A stretch of 5,974 nt of DNA from an uncultured Marmoricola sp. (lineage in GTDB: Bacteria > Actinomycetota > Actinomycetes > Propionibacteriales > Nocardioidaceae): the NCBI GenBank assembly GCA_937868455.1, contig CALMMO010000362.1, positions 1 through 5,974 on the forward strand, read 5' to 3'. This document shows positions 1-5,510 of the stretch, in pieces. Made by a program: the position numbers and the translations under genes. Within the stretch, counting starts at the first letter, position 1, and the number at the start of each line of letters is the position of its first letter. Below the pieces are notes generated by a model. The model was not told where the DNA came from. It did not search any database and saw only the letters and a program-made list of their open reading frames with translations.

Positions 1-355
1 GACCACCGGAACACCCCGACACATTCACGCCACCGTCGCCAACAACGGACTGCTTCCCCAACTTCAAGCCGGCCTCGGCGTTGAGGTGCCCACCTTGATT
101 GATGGCACCGGAGCACACCCCAAGGCCATGGGCGCGGCGTTGCCTCACGTGGGCGCGGCGCTGAACCGCTCATTCCTCAACGTGGTGGGACTCGTGACCC
201 AGGCTGCGCTCGACGAGGACCGCCGCTTGATCCACCAAGCCATGATGGTCGATCCGAACGCTGCGGCCAGCCTGACCTTGCCGGTCATCGATGAACTGTT
301 TGAAGCGATGACTCACGCTCACGGAGACCTGCTCCCTGCCTGGGTCCAAGGATGA
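1..355 (+). CDS. GH4-family alpha-glycosidase/6-phospho-glycosidase, C-terminal part (5' end outside window)
   Basis: The reading frame is open from base 2 and encodes 117 residues up to the TGA at 353-355. The visible part matches the C-terminal region of glycoside hydrolase family 4 (alpha-galactosidase, alpha-glucosidase, alpha-glucuronidase or 6-phospho-glycosidase types). It has the segment VANNGLLPQL followed by VEVPTLID, which resembles the family's 'N-x-G-x-I/L-x-N-L ... VEVP' stretch. It also has a helical tail, EDRRLIHQAMMVDPNAAASL, typical of these enzymes. Family members are cytoplasmic, use NAD and a divalent metal, and cleave by oxidation, elimination and re-reduction. The NAD-binding Rossmann half and the metal ligands lie upstream of the window, so substrate type and activity cannot be judged. 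A GTG at 86 is in frame, but the family match continues upstream of it, so it is not the start. The stop overlaps an ATG at 352-354 and lies inside the ribosome-binding region of the next gene, so the two genes are almost certainly co-transcribed. Confidence 0.8.
   Translation, partial: TTGTPRHIHATVANNGLLPQLQAGLGVEVPTLIDGTGAHPKAMGAALPHVGAALNRSFLNVVGLVTQAALDEDRRLIHQAMMVDPNAAASLTLPVIDELFEAMTHAHGDLLPAWVQG
348..352 (+). promoter_or_regulatory. Ribosome binding site AAGGA for the lipoprotein gene
   Basis: AAGGA at 348-352 lies 5 bases before the ATG at 358, a workable Shine-Dalgarno spacing. The alternative ATG at 352 overlaps this motif and has no purine-rich sequence at a proper distance. The site therefore favours the start at 358. 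It lies within the last codons of the GH4 gene, so translation of the two genes may be coupled. Confidence 0.65.
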
Positions 356-357
356 TC

Positions 358-2058
358 ATGCGCGGGCTCGCCGCGACCTTCGCAGTCAGCGCGCTCGTGC
401 TGAGCGCATGTGGAAGTGCACCTCCGGCGTCTGCCGATGGCCTGCCACCTCGGGTTGCTCCCAAGCCTGACGTTGCCGGACCGAAGTACGTCGCACAGAT
501 GCCAGGCAACTCCCCCGTCGTACGCGATGGCAAAGACTGGACCATGCCTGCCTGGGTGCGCCCGGCCGAATTCTCGGGGTTCTATTCCGAGAAGGTCTCT
601 GAGCCCGACAAGGTCATCGTCCGTGCGGTCGATGTGTCGTGGCGACAACTCCGCCCGACGGAAGATGGACCGCTAGACCTGACCGCTTCAGGTGAGGCAC
701 AGGGGCTCTTTTTGGATAGCTTGAAGTACCAACTCGACACTCCAGGCCCCTATTGGGTGCGGATGTTCTCTAGTGGCGTTGATTGGGCTCCGCAGTGGGT
801 CGTCGACAAATGCGACGTTGAGCCCGTGGGCACTGACTACGACGGGCAGCAGCATCTGCCGATCTGGAATGACTGTGTCTGGGGCGAACTCTCCAAGACA
901 TGGGAGATGCTGCTCAAAGATCAGGGGCTGCTTGATGACCCGGACTTCCGGTTCGCCTACATCCCTGGAGCATTCACGTGGAGTGAATACGACTACGAGA
1001 TGATCGCGGCCGCGGCCCACGACGGCAGTCTCACGGCCGATGACTATCTGACGTGGTACCGCAAGATGCTCGACTTCTTCGTCAAACTCGGAGGCGAGCA
1101 CAAGGGCCAACTCGTCTTCACCGGCGAGGACTATCCCTGGGGTCCCTGGAACGGACCTGAGAACCTCCTGGCCGCCGAGGCGACCAAAGCCGGGCTCGGC
1201 ATTCGCAACGGCATCACTGAGGAGTTCAACTTCCACCACAGTGAAGCGCCCTCATTCGGTGCGCAGGTCTCCTTCGACGGACACGTGATCGTCAATGACA
1301 GCCAAGCGCCTCACTCGGGCAAAACCGTGGTTGGCACCGAGAACGAGTGTTACGTCGACTGTGGTTTCGCCTCGAAGAATCCCGGCTACGTCGTACAAAT
1401 GAGCAACTTGTTGGCCCTGCAACTGCGGGTGAACTGGCTCTACGTCGTTCCAGGCCCGTCGCTGTTCGACGCCGAGCCTGAGAACTGGGACTTCGTGCGA
1501 CTCTCGGTCGGGCACACCCCTGCCGACTCAGCCGATGCCTGGGCGGTGCTACGCGAAGGTGAAGACACCTATTGGCGCGACGAGGTGGGGCCCTTTGACG
1601 TTCGACTGTGGAAGAACCGTCCGTGGATCCGCAACATGGAACGGTGGGTCACCCAGGTCGATCTGCCTGGGGCCGTTGCTCGACGCTCGTACGTCGACGT
1701 ACACAAAGGCGACCCGACCAAGGAGAACGGCACTTCCTATGAGGGCCTGAGCACGAGTCGAGGCAACCAACAACTTGCGTTCAAGATCGACCCTCGCTTC
1801 TTAGCGGCCCCGATGAAGGCCATCGTCAAGGTGACCTATTGGGACCGCGCAGCCGGATCATTTCGAGTGCGCTTCGGTGGCGGCCAAACACCGTCTGTGA
1901 AGTTCAAAGGCACCAAGAAATGGCGCACGGCGTCGTTTGCCATCAACCTGACTCCTGGCGGCACACTGCCCGGGGGCACTGACCTTCGCATCGTGAAGTC
2001 CGGCTCAGGTGGCGCATCATTTTGGATGCTTCGGGTGGTGCGGGCCGACCAGCCGTAG
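358..2058 (+). CDS. Secreted lipoprotein, putative TIM-barrel glycoside hydrolase with C-terminal beta-sandwich (uncharacterised)
   Basis: The gene encodes about 566 aa (568 if the ATG at 352 is used; the AAGGA spacing favours 358). A short basic N-terminus, a hydrophobic stretch and the lipobox LSAC (Cys18) predict lipid anchoring on the outer face of the membrane. The body resembles uncharacterised clan GH-A-like proteins. An early strand DVSWRQLRPTEDG (about 92-104) is followed by LPIWNDCVWGEL. Next comes AYIPGAFTWSEY with Glu210, where a beta-4 acid/base would be expected. GTENECY carries Glu328 and Glu330, candidate nucleophiles. A late segment DAWAVLREGE (about 394-403) recalls barrel-end motifs of such enzymes. 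Roughly residues 470-564 look like a beta-sandwich, possibly carbohydrate-binding (VKVTYWDRAAGSFRVRF). Paired cysteines at about 152/173 and 331/335 would suit disulphides outside the cell. The assignment rests on fold-level pattern, not a named family, and the catalytic residues are guesses. It follows the GH4 gene in one operon and ends at a hairpin. One leucine uses the rare codon TTA (1801). Confidence 0.7.
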   Translation: MRGLAATFAVSALVLSACGSAPPASADGLPPRVAPKPDVAGPKYVAQMPGNSPVVRDGKDWTMPAWVRPAEFSGFYSEKVSEPDKVIVRAVDVSWRQLRPTEDGPLDLTASGEAQGLFLDSLKYQLDTPGPYWVRMFSSGVDWAPQWVVDKCDVEPVGTDYDGQQHLPIWNDCVWGELSKTWEMLLKDQGLLDDPDFRFAYIPGAFTWSEYDYEMIAAAAHDGSLTADDYLTWYRKMLDFFVKLGGEHKGQLVFTGEDYPWGPWNGPENLLAAEATKAGLGIRNGITEEFNFHHSEAPSFGAQVSFDGHVIVNDSQAPHSGKTVVGTENECYVDCGFASKNPGYVVQMSNLLALQLRVNWLYVVPGPSLFDAEPENWDFVRLSVGHTPADSADAWAVLREGEDTYWRDEVGPFDVRLWKNRPWIRNMERWVTQVDLPGAVARRSYVDVHKGDPTKENGTSYEGLSTSRGNQQLAFKIDPRFLAAPMKAIVKVTYWDRAAGSFRVRFGGGQTPSVKFKGTKKWRTASFAINLTPGGTLPGGTDLRIVKSGSGGASFWMLRVVRADQP

Positions 2059-2099
2059 GGGGTGAAAAGTCACAGGTTTACTTGTGACTTTTACACCCC
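2059..2099. terminator. Bidirectional hairpin terminator between convergent genes
   Basis: Bases 2059-2074 pair with 2083-2099 in a 16-bp stem. GGGGTG (2059-2064) pairs with CACCCC (2094-2099), and AAAAGTCACA (2065-2074) pairs with TGTGACTTTT (2083-2092). A single A (2093) is bulged and the loop is 8 bases (2075-2082). The stem starts at the base after the lipoprotein stop (TAG, 2056-2058). Its other arm contains the amidohydrolase stop (TAA on the - strand, 2093-2091). There is no U-run beyond the stem on either strand, which is common for actinobacterial hairpin terminators. The symmetry lets it act on transcripts from both sides. Confidence 0.85.
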
Positions 2100-3179
2100 G
2101 GTTAAGACCCGCAGCGCGTTGTCGCGGTAAAGCCCCGGAAGCAGCGATTGCGGCAGATGGGCAGCACTGATGTGCCAGTTGCCTTGGCCCGGGGGCTCTC
2201 CCGGAGTTCCGTAGTCGAAGTACTCATCGTCGGTCTCAAAGAACCGCCACCAATGACGCACAGCATCGGGGTCGATCGGGAAGCAGTCGGTCCCAAAGAG
2301 CACCCGGTCGGGGAACTCCTCAACCAGACGACGAAAGGCTCGCGGTTGACGCCCAACCTCCCCCATCCGGCCGCCGGTGTCGACGTTGAAGTTTGGCAAC
2401 CGATGCAGGGCGTCGCCGACTGCAGCGAGGTTCTCGGCGTGACCACCGACGTGAGCACCGACAAAGGTGGTCTGCGGGCAGGCTGCAACCAACGTGTGGA
2501 GCGCATCAATGAGGCGGTTAAAGCTGGGGAACTCCGGTGCGCCAAACCACCACGAGGGCATCTCGGCCAGTTCATCCCAGCGTTCGTTAGCGCGATCTAG
2601 AGGCTCGAAGAACGCCACCGGGTCGGCAGTGTGGATCAACACTGGCAAACCGAGGTCGCCAGCCACTCCAAGCACCTCGATAACTCGAGGATCATCAGGG
2701 AGCACCAACTCACCTGTGGCGTCGCGACGAGTGAGCCCGAGGTCCTTCCACACCTTGACCCCCTTCGCGCCCCGCAAAGCGGAGTCAGCCAGGTTGTCGA
2801 CGAGGGCCTGCCTAGATTCAGGGCTCTGCGCGTCCCCGCGTAAAAGCAGGTCCCAGTCGACGTGCGCGAACGTATAGACCCGATCGGCCATCACGGCATC
2901 GAAGCGATCGAGGTTTGCTTGCAGTTCTTCCCCCCACATGCCGTCGAGGTTCACCACCGCATCGAGGTGCACGTCATCAAGCACAGCGGCGAGTTCGTCG
3001 GCACTCCCGCCGAGAAAGGTGCCCTCTGCAGAGAGCCACCGGCCTAGGTGGTTGTGGATATCAATTCCACGGCAGAAGGGCTGGTCAAGATGGGTTTGGG
3101 GCAGCACCACGGTTGGCCGCGGCCAAACTCGTTGCGTGCTCTCGTGGTCACCACCAGCAAGTGGCCTCATGTCGCTCAC
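2091..3179 (-). CDS. Amidohydrolase-2 family (TIM-barrel metal-dependent hydrolase) protein, uncharacterised subfamily
   Basis: The gene encodes about 362 aa from the GTG at 3179. The sequence fits the amidohydrolase-related family (PF04909 type): a cytoplasmic metal-dependent TIM barrel whose members hydrolyse lactones and amides or decarboxylate. Motifs in order are DIHNHLG with metal-type H42 and H44, GVKVWKDLG (K142/K145), VLIHTADP (H183), VGAHVGG (H243) and FGTDCFP (D298). These supply the usual HxH, His, His and Asp ligand set. The segments FETDDEYFDYG and NWHISAAHLP recall a subgroup found near sugar-catabolism genes, whose reaction I cannot state; a sugar-lactone hydrolase is only a guess. 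Start choice: the frame stays open to 3272. However, 3180-3280 is palindrome-rich and reads as a control region, and the GTG shares its context TGGCCCCGTGAG with the divergent SIS gene. An ATG at 3170 and one at 3218 are alternatives. The gene converges on the lipoprotein gene, and its stop lies inside the shared hairpin. Confidence 0.85.
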   Translation of the reverse strand: MSDMRPLAGGDHESTQRVWPRPTVVLPQTHLDQPFCRGIDIHNHLGRWLSAEGTFLGGSADELAAVLDDVHLDAVVNLDGMWGEELQANLDRFDAVMADRVYTFAHVDWDLLLRGDAQSPESRQALVDNLADSALRGAKGVKVWKDLGLTRRDATGELVLPDDPRVIEVLGVAGDLGLPVLIHTADPVAFFEPLDRANERWDELAEMPSWWFGAPEFPSFNRLIDALHTLVAACPQTTFVGAHVGGHAENLAAVGDALHRLPNFNVDTGGRMGEVGRQPRAFRRLVEEFPDRVLFGTDCFPIDPDAVRHWWRFFETDDEYFDYGTPGEPPGQGNWHISAAHLPQSLLPGLYRDNALRVLTGV

Positions 3180-3285
3180 GGGGCCAGTGTTGCGCGCCAC
3201 AATGCGCAATTCGACCATGCGCGCGCCACCCGTTGCGCGTTTCGTGCGCACATTGCTCATCTTGGGTGTCACTTGGTCCCGTGAG
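3175..3285. repeat. Long-range inverted repeat covering both divergent start codons (12-bp arms, 11/12 match)
   Basis: CTCACGGGGCCA (3175-3186) and TGGTCCCGTGAG (3274-3285) are inverted copies with one mismatch. Read outward, each gives TGGYCCCGTGAG. The GTG in it is in frame with the amidohydrolase on the - strand (3179-3177) and with the SIS protein on the + strand (3281-3283). The arms may be a shared start context or flanking operator half-sites. Confidence 0.6.
3180..3280. promoter_or_regulatory. Divergent control region with clustered TGCGCA/TGCGCG elements
   Basis: This stretch of about 100 bp separates two divergent start codons. It carries five TGCGC(A/G) hexamers, at 3191, 3203, 3218, 3234 and 3245. 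The clearest dyad is TTGCGC-8 bases-GCGCAA (3190-3209). A second, imperfect dyad is TTGCGC-7 bases-GCGCAC (3233-3251), and it contains the perfect 8-bp palindrome GTGCGCAC (3244-3251). GCGCGCCAC occurs twice (3192-3200 and 3221-3229). The layout is what is expected of operators for a sugar-responsive repressor or activator controlling both directions, but no regulator gene is in the window. I could not find a convincing -10 hexamer on either strand. Confidence 0.55.
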
Positions 3286-4168
3286 TATGACGAGCACCGA
3301 AATCAATTCCCAGACCGACATCTGGCGACACGCGATCGACAACGCAGCCTCACTCAGCGCCGTGCTCCCTCCCTCGGGCAGCACCGTCTTGTTCTTTGGC
3401 TGTGGCACCTCGGCTTTCGTGGCTCGTGCAGTGGCGTTCTTGCGCGAGCAAGCCGGTCACGGTCGCAGCGACTGGGCATTCGCCTCGGAGTTGCCCGCGA
3501 ACCGCAGCTACGACCACGTCGTAGCCATCACTCGGTCGGGTACGACGACCGAGGTTCTCGATGCCCTCAGCAGCGGCCGGTTTGGCACCGCGCAACGCAT
3601 CGTGGTCACCGGCGTACCTGAGGCGTTGCCTGGCGGATGTGCCGACGTGGTGGTCGACTTCGGTTTTGCGGATGAATCCTCTGTCGTGCAAACCCGATTC
3701 CCCACCACGTTCATTGCACTCATTCGTCACCTGCTCGGCGAGGACCTGGCCACGGTCGTCGCTGAAGTTGAAGCGGCTCTGGCGGCACCGCTGCCGCTCG
3801 ACGTACGCGACTATGACCACTTCGTTTACCTCGCCCGCGACTGGACATTGGGGCTAGCCGATGAGGCAGCCCTAAAGATCCGGGAGGCAGCACAGGCATG
3901 GGCTGAGTCGTTCCCCGCGCTCGACTATCGCCACGGTCCCATCGCGGCAGCGGGTTCGCGCACGTTAGTGGCCCCGCTGTGGCCCCTGGAGCCAGCACTG
4001 GTTTCAGACATCGAGGCTGTCGGCGCCAACGTGATCGATCTGGCATCCGATCCCCTCGTGCGGCTGGTCCAGTGCCAGCGCGTTGCAGTGGAACTGGCTG
4101 CCTCTCGCGGACTCAACCCCGATGTTCCTCGCCATCTGACCCGATCAGTCGTTTTGACCAACCACTAA
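3281..4168 (+). CDS. SIS-domain sugar-phosphate isomerase (free-standing GlmS isomerase-like, possibly deaminating)
   Basis: The gene encodes 295 aa from the GTG at 3281, or 293 aa from the ATG at 3287; residue numbers here use the ATG. This is a cytoplasmic protein with two SIS (sugar isomerase) domains and no glutamine amidotransferase domain. The first SIS domain shows FGCGTSAFVA (37-46) and the phosphate-binding loop TRSGTTTEV (82-90). The second has DEAALKIREAAQ followed by DYRHGPIA. Aligned by hand with the E. coli GlmS isomerase domain, E193, K197, E200 and H216 fall on E481, K485, E488 and H504 with identical spacing. The C-terminal PRHLTRSV matches the GlmS PRNLAKSV end, with Arg replacing the active-site Lys603. 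An aldose/ketose isomerase, or a deaminase acting on an amino-sugar 6-phosphate, is the likely role; the substrate is unknown. It leads an operon with two sugar-binding lipoproteins. No Shine-Dalgarno precedes either start, so the mRNA may be leaderless. One TTA codon lies at 3965. Confidence 0.85.
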   Translation: MSMTSTEINSQTDIWRHAIDNAASLSAVLPPSGSTVLFFGCGTSAFVARAVAFLREQAGHGRSDWAFASELPANRSYDHVVAITRSGTTTEVLDALSSGRFGTAQRIVVTGVPEALPGGCADVVVDFGFADESSVVQTRFPTTFIALIRHLLGEDLATVVAEVEAALAAPLPLDVRDYDHFVYLARDWTLGLADEAALKIREAAQAWAESFPALDYRHGPIAAAGSRTLVAPLWPLEPALVSDIEAVGANVIDLASDPLVRLVQCQRVAVELAASRGLNPDVPRHLTRSVVLTNH

Positions 4169-4172
4169 GGAG
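4167..4172 (+). promoter_or_regulatory. Ribosome binding site AAGGAG for the first solute-binding protein
   Basis: AAGGAG at 4167-4172 overlaps the SIS stop codon (TAA, 4166-4168) and lies 7 bases before the ATG at 4180. It fixes this ATG as the start and rules out the in-frame extension that runs back into the SIS gene. Confidence 0.85.
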
Positions 4173-4179
4173 CTCCATC

Positions 4180-5499
4180 ATGAAACTGCGGATGTCATTG
4201 GCTGCACCAGTTGCCGCGATGGCGCTGGCATTGAGCGCTCTTGCCGGGTGCGGCGAGAGCACAGACACGGGCGGCGCCACGACAGTGGGTCCCCTTGACC
4301 CCAACAAGAAGGTTGAGATCACCTGGTGGCACGGCCAAAGCGCTGAGGCAGCCAAGATCCTGGGCGATCTGGCTCGCGAATACGAAAAAGACCACCCGAA
4401 TGTGACCATCAAAGACTCCGCGGGCGCATCAACCACCGATGAGTTGCTCACCAAGATGCAGGCAGGCTTTGCCTCGAATACCTACCCCGATGTGTCCTAC
4501 GCCTTTGGCAGTTGGGCAGGCAAGTTGAACCAGTCGGGGCGCACACTCGACATCGGCCCACTGGTCAAGAAGGCTGACAGTGGCTGGACCGAGTTCCCAC
4601 CAGCAGCCCAAAAGACCGCGGAGTTCGGTGACAAGGTCATCGGGTTCCCTGCCGTGGTCGACAACCTGGGGGTTCTCTACAACAAGGACCTCTTCGACCA
4701 GGCCGGCTTGGCCTACCCGAGCCCGGACTGGACCTGGGATGACTTCCGAGCCGCCGCCAAGGCCATCAACAACCCTGAGAAGAAGATCAGCGGCACCGCC
4801 TACCCCGTCTCACCCGATGAGGGCGCGACGTGGCGGCAGTGGCCACAACTGTGGCAGTACGGCGGCGACATCTTGAGCGCCGACGGCAAGAAGGCCACGT
4901 TCAACTCCGAGGCCGGAGTCAAAGCCCTGAAGTTCTGGCAAGACATGGCTCGCGTCGACAAGTCGGTCTACCTGGACCAAACCGGCCAGAAGTTCGAGCA
5001 GATGTTTGCCAGCGGCAGCATCGGGATGATCTTGGATGGCCCATGGCTGCTCTACACGGTCAAGGAAGCCAAGCTGAACTACGGAGCTGTGCAGTTGCCG
5101 GGCACCGATGGAGACCACCAAACCATCTCAGGTCCTGACTTGTGGGTGCTTTTCGATCGCCACAATGCACAGCGCGCTGCGGCGTCGTACGACTTCATGC
5201 ACTGGTTGACCTCCCCCGAACAAGACGTGCGCTGGAACGTCGCTTACGGCAACTTGCCGCTGCGTAAGTCGGCCGCAAGCACCCCTGAGTTCGCAAAGTT
5301 CTTGGCCGACTTCCCCGGTGGCGATGTGTTCTTTGCGAATTTGGACAACGCCAAGAAAGCACGTCCCACCGTGCCGGGTTACCAGACACTGTCGCTCAAT
5401 GTAGCCAAGGCGATCAACGAGGCTCTTGTTGGCGGGACAGACCCACAAACTGCCCTCGACGAGGCTGCTGAAGCGTCAGCCGCAGACCTACAGGAATAG
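4180..5499 (+). CDS. ABC transporter sugar-binding lipoprotein (family 1 extracellular solute-binding protein)
   Basis: The gene encodes 439 aa, a normal length for the family. A basic N-terminus, a hydrophobic core and the lipobox LAGC (Cys24) predict a membrane-anchored lipoprotein on the outer surface. The mature part fits family 1 binding proteins for sugars and oligosaccharides. It begins with the strand VEITWWHGQS (45-54). The hinge segment VIGFPAVVDNLGVLYNKDLF (153-172) follows, then WTWDDF (184-189) and WRQWPQLWQYGGD (218-230). FASGSIGMILDGPW (276-289) and the late HWLTSPEQ (341-348) complete the usual order. Many tryptophans lie where such proteins stack against sugar rings, but the ligand cannot be predicted. 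It would pass its ligand to two permease subunits not seen here. The gene follows the SIS gene by 11 bases with a strong ribosome binding site and is followed by a paralog after another 11 bases. The operon context suggests that the imported sugar is processed by the SIS enzyme and the GH4 glycosidase. Confidence 0.93.
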   Translation: MKLRMSLAAPVAAMALALSALAGCGESTDTGGATTVGPLDPNKKVEITWWHGQSAEAAKILGDLAREYEKDHPNVTIKDSAGASTTDELLTKMQAGFASNTYPDVSYAFGSWAGKLNQSGRTLDIGPLVKKADSGWTEFPPAAQKTAEFGDKVIGFPAVVDNLGVLYNKDLFDQAGLAYPSPDWTWDDFRAAAKAINNPEKKISGTAYPVSPDEGATWRQWPQLWQYGGDILSADGKKATFNSEAGVKALKFWQDMARVDKSVYLDQTGQKFEQMFASGSIGMILDGPWLLYTVKEAKLNYGAVQLPGTDGDHQTISGPDLWVLFDRHNAQRAAASYDFMHWLTSPEQDVRWNVAYGNLPLRKSAASTPEFAKFLADFPGGDVFFANLDNAKKARPTVPGYQTLSLNVAKAINEALVGGTDPQTALDEAAEASAADLQE

Positions 5500-5500
5500 T

Positions 5501-5505
5501 GAGGA
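5501..5505 (+). promoter_or_regulatory. Ribosome binding site GAGGA for the second solute-binding protein
   Basis: GAGGA lies 5 bases before the ATG at 5511, in the 11-base gap after the upstream stop (TAG, 5497-5499). It supports 5511 over the in-frame ATG at 5526. Confidence 0.65.
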
Positions 5506-5510
5506 ACACC

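Noticed and set aside
688..1239. Open frame of 183 codons on the - strand inside the lipoprotein gene
   Set aside because: It is antisense to a gene with a clear signal peptide and motifs, has no recognisable domain or ribosome binding site, and is expected by chance in GC-rich DNA.
1689..1702. Perfect 14-bp palindrome GTACGTCGACGTAC
   Set aside because: It lies deep inside the lipoprotein coding sequence (SYVDVH), has no partner copies in the window, and is explained by GC-rich codons.
2068..2089. TCACA and TGTGA halves resembling a CRP site
   Set aside because: The halves are in the reverse order to a CRP site (TCACA before TGTGA), are 9 bases apart, and form part of the terminator stem between convergent genes.
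2148..2600. Open frame of 150 codons on the + strand inside the amidohydrolase gene
   Set aside because: It is a shadow of the opposite strand, which carries the metal-binding motifs. It has no family resemblance of its own.
3180..3272. Coding extension of the amidohydrolase up to the ATG at 3272
   Set aside because: The frame is open, but the stretch is dense with palindromes, lies between divergent genes and shows no family match. It cannot be excluded fully; the ATG at 3218 remains possible.
2915..3280. Upstream extension of the SIS reading frame by more than 100 codons
   Set aside because: The extension is antisense to well-conserved amidohydrolase coding sequence and then crosses the divergent control region. 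SIS homology begins only after 3287.
3979..4179. Upstream extension of the first binding-protein frame
   Set aside because: It overlaps the end of the SIS gene in another frame. The AAGGAG site and the signal peptide both place the start at 4180.
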